From: Myxococcota bacterium
Lineage (GTDB): Bacteria > Myxococcota_A > UBA9160 > SMWR01
NCBI GenBank assembly: GCA_039030075.1
Contig: JBCCEW010000027.1
Coordinates: forward strand, 1-64,000
Length of the DNA stretch: 64,000 nucleotides
Direction: 5' to 3'
Each line of letters starts with the position of its first letter. Within the stretch, counting starts at the first letter, position 1. The notes under the pieces were generated by a model. That model was not told where the DNA came from, ran no database searches, and worked only from the letters and a program-made list of their open reading frames with translations. Positions 49,930 to 61,514 of the stretch are shown here, piece after piece. Made by a program: the position numbers and the translations under genes.

Positions 49930-50409
49930 ATGGAACACGCGCACCCGCGCTCGCGTCGTGAAGGCGGCGCCGCCCTTCTGGTCGCGGTCATGATGCTCGC
50001 CCTGATGGGCATCATCGGTTTCGCGTCGATGGACACCGTCATGCGCGATCGCCAGGTCGCGGGCAATACCAGCCTCTCTCAGACGGCCCTCTATGCGGCC
50101 GACGCCGGCGTCGCCAGCACCCTGGACGTGCTTCGCACCGAGGTCACCACGTCGGCTCTGACGCCGGGCGACTGCCTCACCGGGACCGTGCCCGTAGCGA
50201 CACTCCCCAACAACTCGTCGTACGGACCCGACTCGACGGCTCCGAACCAGATCTGCATGCTGGCCGCGGCCGAGCCGTGCATCGAAGACACCAGCCTCGA
50301 GCTGAGCTTCTTCTACACGGTCTGGAACATCCAGAGCGAGGGTACTGCTCCCGGCGGCGCCACTGCGCGCGTCCAGGCGACGGCCGGACGCTGCCACTCC
50401 TTCAATTGA
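49930..50409 (+). CDS. pilX: Minor pilin PilX-like
   Basis: A 159-aa protein with an N-terminal hydrophobic segment after RREGGAALLVAVMMLALMGI and the PilX-type motif MDTVMRDRQVAGNTSLSQTALYAADAG. The usual Glu5 is not obvious (GGAALLVAV), as in other PilX proteins. GAGGAAC precedes ATG 49930; a GTG at 49918 is also in frame. It ends the operon; pilY1, expected next in other species, is absent. Confidence 0.85.
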   Translation: MEHAHPRSRREGGAALLVAVMMLALMGIIGFASMDTVMRDRQVAGNTSLSQTALYAADAGVASTLDVLRTEVTTSALTPGDCLTGTVPVATLPNNSSYGPDSTAPNQICMLAAAEPCIEDTSLELSFFYTVWNIQSEGTAPGGATARVQATAGRCHSFN

Positions 50410-50490
50410 CCCCCCCGAAGCGAACCACGAACCCATCACGGAGCCCGTGAACGGCTCGATCGGCCGCGCGCACAGGCAGAACCGGAACTC

Positions 50491-50524
50491 GAGACGTCCT
50501 GAGGGACGTCTCCGAACGATTTTG
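50491..50524 (+). terminator. Hairpin after the minor-pilin operon
   Basis: GAGACGTCC (50491-50499) pairs exactly with GGACGTCTC (50504-50512), loop TGAG, followed by CGATTTT. A probable intrinsic terminator for fimT-pilVWX. Confidence 0.6.
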
Positions 50525-50526
50525 TG

Positions 50527-50544
50527 GCTCCCGGATCCGGGAGC
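50527..50544. promoter_or_regulatory. 18-bp perfect palindrome before the lipoprotein gene
   Basis: GCTCCCGGATCCGGGAGC is perfectly self-complementary and ends 15 bases before the ATG at 50560, right before the ribosome-binding site GGGGAG. As RNA it would fold next to the RBS and could hinder initiation; as DNA it could be an operator. Confidence 0.5.
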
Positions 50545-50559
50545 GAGGGGAGAACCAAG

Positions 50560-51573
50560 ATGATTCGACCGATGACGCGCACGCTCGGCGTGCTTGCGAG
50601 TCTCGGCCTCTGCACTGCGTGTGGCGGCGGCGACGACTCCGCCACGACGGGAGCGTCGATGGACGCCGCCACCCAGCCCGTCGAGCAGGCCACCACCAAT
50701 GCCACGAACTCGGCGCCCGCCATCACCCGGGTGGAGCTCTCTCCGAGTTCGCCCCAGCCCGGCGAACGCCTGACGGTGGAGATCCAGGCCAGCGACCCGG
50801 AGAACCAGCAGCTCCGCTACGAGTACGAGTGGTTCGTGAACGAGGTGCGCGCGGCGTCGACCGAGTCCAGCTATCACATCGAGGGCAACGTCGGGAAGGG
50901 CCAGACGATCCGCGTCTCGGTGATGGCCTACGACGGGATCGACCGCAGCCCGGCTGTCACCGACTCGGTCCGCATCGGGAACTCGGCGCCGACCCTCCAT
51001 GCCCTACGGCTCGACCCCGAGGAGCGGGTCTCCGCGGGGAGTGACGTGACCGCCCGGCCCCAGGCAACGGATCAGGACGACGACCCGCTCGAGTACACCT
51101 ATCGCTGGGACGTGAACGGCGAGACGGTGTGGACCGAGAGCGATGTCTTGTCGTCAGAGCTCTTCGAGCGCGGCGACTCGATCGTCGTGACCGTGACCGC
51201 CTCGGACGGGAACGACGAGAGCAACGAGATTCGCAGCGCCCCGATCCCGGTCGTGAACTCGAACCCGGTGATCACCTCGACGCCGGGCGCCTTCGACGAC
51301 GAGGGCCGCTTCATCTATCCGCTCGAGGTGAGCGACCCCGACGGCGATCAGAAGTTCCGCTACCGCCTGGCGAAGGGGCCGCTCGGGATGGAGATCGACA
51401 TCGTCGACGGGACCGTGCGCTGGACGCCGACCGAATCACAGGCCGGGAAGCACCCGGTCCGGATCGAGGTCAGCGACGCGAACGGGGGCATGGCGACCCA
51501 GTCCTTCCTCGTCACGCTGAACTTCGAAGACCTCGACGAGCTGGCGAACACCCCGCCGGCCTCGAACGAGTAA
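50560..51573 (+). CDS. Lipoprotein with PKD/cadherin-like repeats
   Basis: A 337-aa exported protein: signal peptide with lipobox (LASLGLCTAC followed by GGGDD), then three immunoglobulin-like modules each opening with NSAPAITRVELSPSSPQPGE, NSAPTLHALRLDPEERVSAG or NSNPVITSTPGAFDDEG, and containing D-x-D-x-D loops (QDDDPLEYTYRWDVNGE). Such repeats occur in surface proteins and adhesins. GGGGAG precedes the ATG. It may be surface-exposed and linked to the pilus region, though it has its own leader after a terminator. Confidence 0.8.
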   Translation: MIRPMTRTLGVLASLGLCTACGGGDDSATTGASMDAATQPVEQATTNATNSAPAITRVELSPSSPQPGERLTVEIQASDPENQQLRYEYEWFVNEVRAASTESSYHIEGNVGKGQTIRVSVMAYDGIDRSPAVTDSVRIGNSAPTLHALRLDPEERVSAGSDVTARPQATDQDDDPLEYTYRWDVNGETVWTESDVLSSELFERGDSIVVTVTASDGNDESNEIRSAPIPVVNSNPVITSTPGAFDDEGRFIYPLEVSDPDGDQKFRYRLAKGPLGMEIDIVDGTVRWTPTESQAGKHPVRIEVSDANGGMATQSFLVTLNFEDLDELANTPPASNE

Positions 51574-51611
51574 CGCGGGCCTTCGCGCGGGACGTCTGCG
51601 GGCGTCCCGCG

Positions 51612-53105
51612 CTACCCCGCGTCGGCGTTTCGGACGCCGCGCCCGGACCGCGCAGCCACCGATGGGAGGCGCAGGGCGAAGACGGCCCCACCGAGCGCAC
51701 CCGGCGGCTCGAGCGACAGGTGTCCTTCCTGTTGTTCTGCGACGCGCAGGGCGTTCGAGAGTCCGAGGCCCGTGCCATCCCCCGGATCCTTGGTCGTGAA
51801 GAACGGGTCGAAGATCCGTTCCAGGTCCTCGGACGCGATTCCCGGACCATCGTCCTCGACCCGGACCTCGACCGCATCGAAGCGCGTGCGGCCCTCGGCC
51901 GCCGCCGCGTCTTCCCCCGCACGGACCCGCGCAGGAGCCGGCCCCACCCGAATGGCAACCCGTCCCGAGGTGGGATCCACCGCGTCGGCGGCGTTCACCA
52001 CCAGGTTCAGTACGGCCTGCACCACTGCGCTGCGGTCGGCATAGGCCTGCGGAGCCTCGGGTCGAACCTCGACTTCGAGCGCGATACCGGAGTAGCGACG
52101 CTGGGCCGACACCAGATCGACGACCTCTGCCACGAGCGCCGCCACGTCGACCGGACCCTGATCACCACGGGCGGGCCGCGAGAAGTCGAGCAGCTCGCGC
52201 AGGATCGAGCGGACGCGCGCCCCCTCGCGCTGGGCCTTCGCCAAGTGGGATCGGGTGGCGTCCTCCAGCGCGGGGTCACGCCCGACCAGATCGAGATACG
52301 CCAGCAACGCTCCCATCGGGTTGCCCACTTCATGGGCGACACCCGACGCGAGACGACCCACCGCCGCGAGGCGCTCCGCACGATCCAGACCGTCTCGTGC
52401 GGTGCGCAGGCTCTGGTTGCTCTCGCGCAGATCGGCAACCGCCTTCTGCAACGCCTCGGTGCGGGCCTCGAGCGCCTCGGCCATCTGGTTGAACGCACGC
52501 GCGACGTCCGCGGTCTCGGCCACCCCTTCTTCGGGCACGCGTTCCTCCAGGCTCCCCTCACCCACCGCGCGCACTGCGCCAGCCAGGCGTTGCAGAGGAC
52601 CCACGACGCGGCCGCGCAGGACCGTGACCCCGAAGGCCGTGAAGACGGTCACCGAGCCGAGCGCCAGCCCGGCGAGCAGGAGCGGTGGCGCGGCGGGCGG
52701 TAGCCGCATGACCGAGACGCCTCGGCTCTCGGGGACGGCGAAGCGCACGGGCTCCCACGGCGCGCCCGAGGCCAGCAGAGGCGCGTTCTCGTCGCGCGCC
52801 GCGGCCGCGATCTCGAGCGATGCGGCATCGATGGTTTGATCGGTGGCGCGCGGCTGGACCGTCCCGTCCGGACGCACCAGCCACCAGTCACTGCCCGGCG
52901 GTCCCAGCTTGAGTCCGAGCGGTGCGTCCGCCGCCTTCACCAGCGACTGGGCGGCGAGCGGGCGCAGCTGCTCGAGCTGGTCGCTCTGGATCCGCAGCCC
53001 GAGCGACACGAGCAAGCTCGTCGCGGTGGCCATGACGAGGCCGAGCCCGATCAGCAGCTCGGCCTGGAGGCCTCGCAGGCGGGGCGGCCCGGTGCGCCAG
53101 CCCAC
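51612..53105 (-). CDS. Membrane sensor histidine kinase downstream of pilR
   Basis: A 497-aa kinase: two membrane helices ([20 protein letters not shown], about 16-35; [19 protein letters not shown], about 142-160) flanking a periplasmic sensor region, a HAMP linker, HisKA domain with H258 ([15 protein letters not shown]) and HATPase domain ([35 protein letters not shown]). The GTG start lies three bases after the pilR stop, so the kinase is in the pilS-pilR transcription unit, and a second input to PilR is likely. Confidence 0.9.
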   Translation of the reverse strand: MGWRTGPPRLRGLQAELLIGLGLVMATATSLLVSLGLRIQSDQLEQLRPLAAQSLVKAADAPLGLKLGPPGSDWWLVRPDGTVQPRATDQTIDAASLEIAAAARDENAPLLASGAPWEPVRFAVPESRGVSVMRLPPAAPPLLLAGLALGSVTVFTAFGVTVLRGRVVGPLQRLAGAVRAVGEGSLEERVPEEGVAETADVARAFNQMAEALEARTEALQKAVADLRESNQSLRTARDGLDRAERLAAVGRLASGVAHEVGNPMGALLAYLDLVGRDPALEDATRSHLAKAQREGARVRSILRELLDFSRPARGDQGPVDVAALVAEVVDLVSAQRRYSGIALEVEVRPEAPQAYADRSAVVQAVLNLVVNAADAVDPTSGRVAIRVGPAPARVRAGEDAAAAEGRTRFDAVEVRVEDDGPGIASEDLERIFDPFFTTKDPGDGTGLGLSNALRVAEQQEGHLSLEPPGALGGAVFALRLPSVAARSGRGVRNADAG

Positions 53106-53108
53106 GGG

Positions 53109-54502
<1,394 letters not shown>

Positions 54503-54506
<4 letters not shown>

Positions 54507-56209
54507 GCCAGCGCTCCCTCTCCGCAGGGCAGTCGAATCTCCACCTTCGTGGCGAAGCCCGACGGCCCCTGGGTCACCCGGATCACGCCGCGGTGCTCCT
54601 GGATCACCCGGTGGACCGTGGCGAGACCGAGCCCGGTCCCGCGCGGCTTCGTGGTGTAGAAGGGATCGAACATGTGCTCCGCGACTTCCGGCGGCACGCC
54701 CACGCCCTGATCGAGGACGCAGATCTCCACCGAGTGGGGCTTCCCCTGGGGATTGGATCGGCGATCTTCGCCTTCCTCTTGAGCCTCGTCCCGACCCGGC
54801 CGGGCCTCGATCCGGACGCAGCCTCCGTCGGGCATCGCCTGGATCGCGTTGTTCACCAGGTTCCAGAGCACCTGCCGCAGCTGGGCCGGGTCGGCATCGA
54901 CCTCCAGCCCATCCGCCACGTCGCACTCCACCTCGATGCCTTCGAGGGCCGACGCCTCGAGCATGTCGAGAACGCCGTCGAAGACCTCGGTGACCAGCAC
55001 CCATTCCCGGCGCGTCTCGCCGGGCCGCGCAAACTGCAGGAAGTCGCTGATCAGCCCGTCGAGACGGTCGACCTCGCGCACCACGATCTCCATCAGACGC
55101 TTCGACTCGGCGCCCGCGCCCACGGCCGGTGTCTGGGCGTGCATCATCTGGATCGATCCCGAGATCGCGGCGAGCGGATTGCGCACCTCGTGGGCGATGC
55201 TCGCGGACAGCTCACCCACCGCAGCCAGCCGCTCGGAACGGCGCAGCTCCTGCTCCATTGCGACGACGTCGGTGACGTCCTGGAAGATCACCACCTCGCC
55301 CCGGGCCTCGCCGCCGCCGTCGCGGAGCACGTAGGTCGCCAGCCCGAGATGCAGCTCGCGCCCCTCCTGGCCGGCGAAACGCATCCGCGATCGCGAGAGC
55401 GCGCCGCCTTCGCTCTGCACACAACGGAGCGCTTCGAGTCCGGGCAGGATCTCGTCGACGACACGCCCCAGCGCCTGGGATCGCGACAGCCCGGTGATGC
55501 GCTGGGCCTCCTGATTGAAGGAGGTCACATGGCCCGTGAGATCCGTCGTCAGCAAGCCACTCTTCAGGCTCTCCACCGTGTGCTGATGGAGTGTACGGAG
55601 CTGGAGCAGATCCTCGGTGCGTTCATCGAGGGCGCGACCCGCGCGCACGAGCTCCCGGGCCAGGAACCCGGCGAGCCCCCCGGCGGCGAAGAGACCCGAC
55701 GACAGCACCAGCCAGCTGGTGAGCAACACGCTCGGCGGGGCGGAGCCCACCCCGGGCCCCAACCAGCCGAAGGCCCCGATCGCCAGCACCAGCCCATAGG
55801 TCGCGGAGCCGACCGCACTGCACAGCAGCGCCCCGAGCCCCGGGAAGAGCACCCCCGAGTACAGGCCGACGGCCACGTAGAGGAAGGTGAAGACGGAGTC
55901 CTTCCCACCAGAGAAGAGCACCAGCGCCGAGACCAGCGCGAGGTCGGTCGCCACGTTGATGGCGCCGAAGCGGTGAGGACGGCGGATCGCCCCGACGAAG
56001 GGCCGGTACACCAGCGTCGCCACGAAGCACAGGGCGACCGTGACGTAGAAGCCCGGCCACGACGTGGCGTGGTTCTCGGCCCCGCTGATGAAGTCGAGGA
56101 TCAGCCCGATCCCGAGGCTCGCGAGAGCGAGCGCGAGCCTCGCTCCCATCAACACCAGCAGCAGGCGTTCGACCTGGCCCTGCCGGTGCTCGCGAACCCG
56201 TGAGATCAC
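54503..56209 (-). CDS. pilS: Type IV pilus sensor kinase PilS
   Basis: A 568-aa kinase: about six N-terminal membrane helices (30-180), a PAS domain (about 205-315, DLTGHVTSFNQEAQRITGLS), HisKA with H340 (SASIAHEVRNPLAAISG) and HATPase (NLVNNAIQAMPDGG, DQGVGV, FDPFYTTKPRGTGLGLAT). PilS is the polar kinase that senses membrane pilin and controls PilR. GTG start. Confidence 0.93.
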
Positions 56210-56256
56210 GGGAAGCCCCCTCCCCTGTCCGTCCGGAGCGCGCCCAGAACGAGCGA

Positions 56257-57468
56257 CTAGCCGATCGTCTCGGCGATCTTGAAGATCGGGAGGTACATGG
56301 CAATCAGGAGACCACCGACGGAGCCACCGAGGAACACCATCATCAACGGCTCGAGCATCGAGGTCAGTGCGTCCACCGCCGTATCGACCTCTTCGTCGTA
56401 GAAGTCGGCGATCTTCGAGAGCATCGTCTCCATCGCACCGGTTTCCTCACCGACCGCGATCATCTGGGTCACCATCCCCGGGAAGACGTCCGACTCGGCG
56501 AGCGGCTCCGCGATCGTCTTGCCTTCCGCAATGGCGGCCCGCACGTCGCGCAGGGCATCCTCGATCACCATGTTGCCGGCGGTCCGCGCGACGATGTCGA
56601 GGCCGTCGAGAATCGGGACACCCGAAGCGATCATCGTGCCGAGGGTCCGGGTGAAGCGTGCCACCGCCACCTTCTGGAGCAGCGACCCGAAAACCGGCGC
56701 CTTCAAGAACAAGCCGTCCGTCGTCCGACGGAACTTCTCGTTCCGCTTGCGAGCGCTCAGGAAGGCAATGATCACCGTGATGATCGAGATCAGGAAGAGG
56801 CCGATCCACTCCTGCATGAAGTGCGAGAGATTCACGACGACCTGAGTGGGACCGGGAAGCTCGCCGCCGAAGTCCGCGAACATCTTCTCGAAGGTCGGGA
56901 TCACGTAGACGAGCATGCCGGCAACCACGGCGATCGCCACGACCAGGACGGTGGTCGGATAGACCATCGCGCCCTTCACCTTCCGCTTCAGCGCGTCGGC
57001 CTTCTCGAGGTAGACCGCGAGGCGGTTCAGGATCGTGTCGAGAATACCGCCGATCTCACCGGCCTGGACCAGGTTGACGAAGAGATCGTCGAAGGGCTTC
57101 GGGTGCTTGCGAAGCGCGTCGGCAAAGGTCGAACCCTGCTCGACGTCGTTCTTCACCTCGCGGAGGATCTTCTTGAACGTCTTGTTCGGCTGCTGATCCG
57201 AGAGGATCTCCAGGCACTGCACGAGCGGGAGGCCCGCGTCGATCATCGTCGCGAACTGGCGCGTGAAGATGACCAGGTCGCGGGTCGTGATCCCCTCCTG
57301 GAGGAAGGGAAGATACTCGGAGACGTCCTTCGCCTTCTCCTTCACCGTCACCGGCAGGAGCATCTGCGCGCGAAGCTGTGCCATCACGGCGGCTTCGTTC
57401 ACCGCCTCGATCTCACCCTTCTTCAGCGCGCCTTGGCGCGTCCGCGCCTTCCACTGAAAGATCGCCAT
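56257..57468 (-). CDS. pilC: Type IV pilus inner-membrane platform protein PilC
   Basis: A 403-aa GspF-family protein: FQWKARTRQGALKKGEIEA at the start, two T2SS-F cytoplasmic domains (about 60-190 and 265-390) and three membrane helices (TTVLVVAIAVVAGMLVYVIP, IGLFLISIITVIIAFLS, MMVFLGGSVGGLLIAMYLPI). PilC transmits motion from PilB/PilT to the pilin. AAGGAG precedes the ATG. Confidence 0.95.
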   Translation of the reverse strand: MAIFQWKARTRQGALKKGEIEAVNEAAVMAQLRAQMLLPVTVKEKAKDVSEYLPFLQEGITTRDLVIFTRQFATMIDAGLPLVQCLEILSDQQPNKTFKKILREVKNDVEQGSTFADALRKHPKPFDDLFVNLVQAGEIGGILDTILNRLAVYLEKADALKRKVKGAMVYPTTVLVVAIAVVAGMLVYVIPTFEKMFADFGGELPGPTQVVVNLSHFMQEWIGLFLISIITVIIAFLSARKRNEKFRRTTDGLFLKAPVFGSLLQKVAVARFTRTLGTMIASGVPILDGLDIVARTAGNMVIEDALRDVRAAIAEGKTIAEPLAESDVFPGMVTQMIAVGEETGAMETMLSKIADFYDEEVDTAVDALTSMLEPLMMVFLGGSVGGLLIAMYLPIFKIAETIG

Positions 57469-57500
57469 CGTCTACTCCTTGCCCCTCGAAGAGCGCAGCA

Positions 57501-58607
57501 TCAGGATTCGGTCGGACGGGCTGCACCCGCGCCGGGAGCTCCGGGGCCCTTGCCGATCAGGTTCCGCAGCTCTTCCGGATCCGCGCTGCGGCCCATGGCA
57601 TCGTCCATCGAGACCAGGCGCCGCTGGTAGAGATTCGCCAGCGACTGGTTCATCGTCTGCATCCCGAAGCGCTCCTGACCCACCTGCATGGCCGAGTAGA
57701 TCTGGTGGATCTTGTCCTCGCGCATCAGGTTCCGGATCGCCGCGTTCGGCACCATCACTTCCAGAGCCATCGCGCGACCCGGACCATTCGCCCGGGGCAG
57801 CAGCGACTGGCACATCACCCCTTCGAGCACGAAGGAGAGCTGGGCCCGCACCTGGGCCTGCTGGTACGGCGGGAACACGTCGACGATGCGGTTGATCGTC
57901 TGCACCGCCGAGTTGGTGTGCAGGGTCGCGAATGCCAAGTGACCCGTCTCGGCGACCGTGAGGGCCGCTTCGATGGTCTCGAGGTCGCGCATCTCACCAA
58001 TCAGCACGACGTCCGGGTCCTGCCGTAGGATGTACTTCAGTGCCTGCTTGAAGCCGTGGGTGTCGGCCCCGACCTCACGCTGGTTGAGCACGCACCCCTT
58101 GTGGTGGTGCAGGTACTCGATCGGGTCCTCGATCGTGACGATGTGCTCGTTCCGCTCGTTGTTGATCTTGTCGATCATCGTGGCGAGCGTGGTCGACTTC
58201 CCGGAACCGGTCGGGCCCGTGACCAGGATGAGCCCCCGCGGCTTCTGCGCCAGCTCGGTGACCACCTTCGGGAGACCGAGCTCTTCGAAGGTCTTGATCT
58301 TGAAGGGAATCGCGCGGAAGGCCCCGGCCACGTTGCCGCGCTGGACGAAGATGTTGCCGCGGAAGCGGGAGAGCTTCTGCACGCTGAAAGAGAGGTCCAG
58401 CTCGTTCATCTCTTCGAACTGGTGCTTCTGGGAGTCGGTGAGCACCGAGTAGCAGAGCTGCTTCGTCTCGGGCGGAGACAGCGGCGGCATCCGCAGCGGG
58501 TGCAGCTTGCCATCGATTCGAAGCTGGGGCGCCGTGCCGGTCGTGATGTGAAGGTCGCTGGCGCCCTTCTCGATCATCGCCTTCAGCAGCTGGTGCATGT
58601 TCGCCAT
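57501..58607 (-). CDS. pilT: Pilus retraction ATPase PilT
   Basis: A 368-aa hexameric ATPase: Walker A GPTGSGKSTTL, Asp box (ITTGTAPQLR region near start), Walker B VVLIGEMRD, His box (GHLAFATLHTNSA) and the AIRNLMRE motif needed for retraction. Ends with a Pro/Ala-rich tail. Placed between pilB and pilC. Confidence 0.96.
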   Translation of the reverse strand: MANMHQLLKAMIEKGASDLHITTGTAPQLRIDGKLHPLRMPPLSPPETKQLCYSVLTDSQKHQFEEMNELDLSFSVQKLSRFRGNIFVQRGNVAGAFRAIPFKIKTFEELGLPKVVTELAQKPRGLILVTGPTGSGKSTTLATMIDKINNERNEHIVTIEDPIEYLHHHKGCVLNQREVGADTHGFKQALKYILRQDPDVVLIGEMRDLETIEAALTVAETGHLAFATLHTNSAVQTINRIVDVFPPYQQAQVRAQLSFVLEGVMCQSLLPRANGPGRAMALEVMVPNAAIRNLMREDKIHQIYSAMQVGQERFGMQTMNQSLANLYQRRLVSMDDAMGRSADPEELRNLIGKGPGAPGAGAARPTES

Positions 58608-58621
58608 GAGAAATGGAACTC

Positions 58622-60322
58622 CTAGTAGTCAGCCGAGGAGACGCGGAAGACTTCGCTCAGGGTCGTCGTACCCTCGGCGAGCTTCGTCAGCGCACTCATC
58701 CGGAGGGTCTGCATACCGAGGCGCATCGCCTCGCGTTTGAGCTCGAGCGAGGAAGCGCCATTCAGCACGAACTCCTTCAGCTCTTCCTTGAGCTCCATCA
58801 CTTCGTAGAGCGCGATTCGGCCCTTGAAACCGGTGTCCGAGCAGTTCCGGCAGCCGCGCCCCTTGTGCGGCGTGACGCCCTTCGCCTTCTCGGCGTCCAT
58901 GCCCGCCTCGACGAGGGCCTCGGTCGTCACCTCGTCGTCCGTGTCCTTGCACTCTTCGCAGATCCGCCGCGCCAGGCGCTGGGCCACGATGCAGTTGACC
59001 GACGAAGAGACGAGGAAGGGCTCGATGCCCATGTTCAGGAGTCGATTGACGGTCGAGGGCGCGTCATTGGTGTGGAGCGTCGAGAGCACCATGTGGCCGG
59101 TGAGCGCCGCCTTGACGGCGATCTCGGCCGTTTCGAAGTCTCGAATCTCACCGACCATGATGATGTCGGGGTCCTGACGCAGGAACGATCGAAGCGCGGC
59201 CGCGAAGTTCAGGCCGATCTCGTCGTGCATCTGCACCTGGTTGATGCCGGCGAGGTTGAACTCGACAGGATCCTCGGCGGTGGACAGGTTCTCCGAGAGC
59301 TGGTTCAGCTCGGAGAGGGCCGAGTACAGCGTGGTCGTCTTACCGGAACCGGTGGGGCCCGTGACGAGCACCATCCCGTAGGGCTGGTGGATCGAGTTCT
59401 TGAAGACGTCGAGCTGCTCCTGCTCGAAGCCCAGCTTGGTCATGTCGAGCTGCAGGTTCGACTTGTCCAAGAGACGCAGACAGATCTTCTCGCCGAAGAG
59501 CGTCGGCAGCACCGAGACACGGAAGTCCATCTCTTTTCCGCGTCCGAGCTTCAGCTTGATGCGTCCGTCCTGGGGCAGACGCCGCTCGGCGATGTCGAGC
59601 TCGGACATGATCTTCACGCGCGAGGTGATGGCGTTCTTGAGCTTCATCGGCGGCTTCATCACTTCGTAGAGGACGCCGTCGATGCGGTAGCGGACGCGGA
59701 AGGCCTTCTCGTAGGGCTCGACGTGGATGTCCGATGCGCTCTTCTTGATCGCGTCGGTGAGGATCAGGTTCACCAGCTTGACGACGGGGGCGTCTTCCGA
59801 CGCCTTCGCCATCTCGGCCATGTCGAAATCGTCGGAATCCTGGACGATGTCGATGTCCGAGTCGTCGAAGTCGCCCATGACGTCTTCGAGCGAGGACGCC
59901 TGGTCGTAGTACTGGTCATAGGCGCGTCGGATCGACTCTTCCGAGGCGACGACCGGCTGGATGTTGTAGCCGGTGAGGAACTTGATGTCGTCGAGGGCGA
60001 AGATGTTCGAGGGGTCGGCGGTCGCCAGGATCAGCGTCGATCCCGCGCGATTCACGGGCAGCACGTTGTGCTTCGTCGCGACCTCTTCCGGGACGAGTTC
60101 GATGACGGCGCGATCGATCTCGAACTCCTCGAGGTTGATCGAGGGAACGCCGTATTGCTTCGCGACGAAGTCGGCCAACTCGTTTTCATCGAGGAAGCCA
60201 AGCTTCGTGATCTGGGCCCCGAGCCGCGCGCCGCTGCCCTTCGCCTCCGTCCGTGCGTCCCGAAGCTGGTCCGCCGTCAGGAGGTTTTCCTTGACCAGGA
60301 GCTCGCCGATCCGCTCGTTCAC
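58622..60322 (-). CDS. pilB: Pilus extension ATPase PilB
   Basis: A 566-aa GspE-family ATPase: N-terminal MshEN domain (NERIGELLVKENLLTADQLR) and second N domain, Walker A GPTGSGKTTTLYSAL, Walker B IIMVGEIRDFET, His box HMVLSTLHTND and a zinc-binding C-terminus (CEEC ... GCRNCSDTGFKGR). The GTG start has GGAGGG five bases upstream. First gene of pilB-pilT-pilC-pilS-pilR. Confidence 0.96.
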   Translation of the reverse strand: MNERIGELLVKENLLTADQLRDARTEAKGSGARLGAQITKLGFLDENELADFVAKQYGVPSINLEEFEIDRAVIELVPEEVATKHNVLPVNRAGSTLILATADPSNIFALDDIKFLTGYNIQPVVASEESIRRAYDQYYDQASSLEDVMGDFDDSDIDIVQDSDDFDMAEMAKASEDAPVVKLVNLILTDAIKKSASDIHVEPYEKAFRVRYRIDGVLYEVMKPPMKLKNAITSRVKIMSELDIAERRLPQDGRIKLKLGRGKEMDFRVSVLPTLFGEKICLRLLDKSNLQLDMTKLGFEQEQLDVFKNSIHQPYGMVLVTGPTGSGKTTTLYSALSELNQLSENLSTAEDPVEFNLAGINQVQMHDEIGLNFAAALRSFLRQDPDIIMVGEIRDFETAEIAVKAALTGHMVLSTLHTNDAPSTVNRLLNMGIEPFLVSSSVNCIVAQRLARRICEECKDTDDEVTTEALVEAGMDAEKAKGVTPHKGRGCRNCSDTGFKGRIALYEVMELKEELKEFVLNGASSLELKREAMRLGMQTLRMSALTKLAEGTTTLSEVFRVSSADY

Positions 60323-60479
60323 CGAAACCCTCCAGTTCCGCAATCTCAGGCCGGGCTCTCGCGCAGCTCCCGGGAAACGCGTCCAAGACGCGGGAAGCCT
60401 GCGAGATCCCGCAGAAATATCGGCCCGCGGCGGGACCAGCTTTACCGCTGGCGCGGCCCGAAGGCGGCGCGGCGGTGCT

Positions 60480-61514
60480 TCAGGAGGCGCGTTCGAGTTC
60501 GCTGAGACGCGTCCGCTGACCGCGGAGCATCCAGGCTCCGAGTGCGGTGAGCGTCACCCAGAACACCACGTGGCAGAGGGTTCCGATCGCGACGGAGGTT
60601 TCCGCCGGGAGTCCAAAGCGCTCCAGCACGAGACGACACGCGGTGTGGTAGAGCCCGAAGAAGCCCGGGGCCGACGGCAGGGCCACCGCGACCCCCACGG
60701 CGGTCAAGGTCATCCAGCCAGCCGCCAGGGTCCGCTCCGTGCTCCCGAAATCGACGCCGAGTGACCAGAAGCCGGCCAGGAACGGAATTGGAGAAACCAC
60801 CACCCAGATCCCGATCGAGTGAAAAAGCACCCAAACCAGGTGGGACCCGCCCCGCAGCGATGCCAGACCGTCCGCGAAGCTGCGCAGCTGCTCGAGGATC
60901 CACTCGGCCGGGCCGCGCGGAAACGGACGCAGGCCCCATTCAGCGACGGCCAGGCTGCGCTCGGGAGCCGCCCGGACCGCCACGATCGCGAGCGCCGGGA
61001 GCACGACCAGAGGGGAGAGCCAGAGGACGCCACGCTGCCAGGTCGCGACCTCCTCGCCGCCAAAGAAGGCGATGACGCCCAGTGCCAGCCCGATCACGCA
61101 GAGGGTGTCGAGGACCCGCTCGATCACCACCGTGCTCAGGATCGCGGCCGCCGACAGCCCACGCTCACGGGCCAGGAGCCAGCAGCGGATGAACTCGCCC
61201 ATCCGCAGCGGGAAGACGTTGTTCGCCATGAAGCCCACCGCCACCGCGCGAAATACGGGCAGCGTGGGGAGTTCGCCCATCCCGACCAGCAGGTGCTTCC
61301 AGCGCAAGGCGCGCAGGTACACGGCGAGCAGATGCGCGGGAATCGAGACCGCGAGCAGGAGCGCCCAATCGGCACGGCGAAACTCGCGCCACACCTCGCG
61401 GAATTCGACGCCCCGCAACGCGAAGTAGAACGCGACGGCGGTGATGGCGAGCCCGAGCCAGATCCGGGGATCGCGCAGCCCTGCGGGTCGAGGGATCGGC
61501 GTCGGGTCGCTCAG
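60480..61514 (-). CDS. Lysylphosphatidylglycerol synthase-type (UPF0104) membrane protein
   Basis: A 344-aa protein with about eight membrane helices, matching the flippase/synthase transmembrane domain of LPG_synthase_TM: RALRWKHLLVGMGELPTLPVFRAVAVGFMANNVFPLRMGEFIR (about residues 60-103), ILSTVVIERVLDTLCVIGLALG, and LPSAPGFFGLYHTACRLVLERFG. No soluble synthase domain, so it is more likely a transporter-like protein. There is no ATG, GTG or TTG in the right place; a CTG at 61514 overlaps the ribF stop (CTGA) and gives an ordinary length. Confidence 0.8.
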   Translation of the reverse strand: MSDPTPIPRPAGLRDPRIWLGLAITAVAFYFALRGVEFREVWREFRRADWALLLAVSIPAHLLAVYLRALRWKHLLVGMGELPTLPVFRAVAVGFMANNVFPLRMGEFIRCWLLARERGLSAAAILSTVVIERVLDTLCVIGLALGVIAFFGGEEVATWQRGVLWLSPLVVLPALAIVAVRAAPERSLAVAEWGLRPFPRGPAEWILEQLRSFADGLASLRGGSHLVWVLFHSIGIWVVVSPIPFLAGFWSLGVDFGSTERTLAAGWMTLTAVGVAVALPSAPGFFGLYHTACRLVLERFGLPAETSVAIGTLCHVVFWVTLTALGAWMLRGQRTRLSELERAS

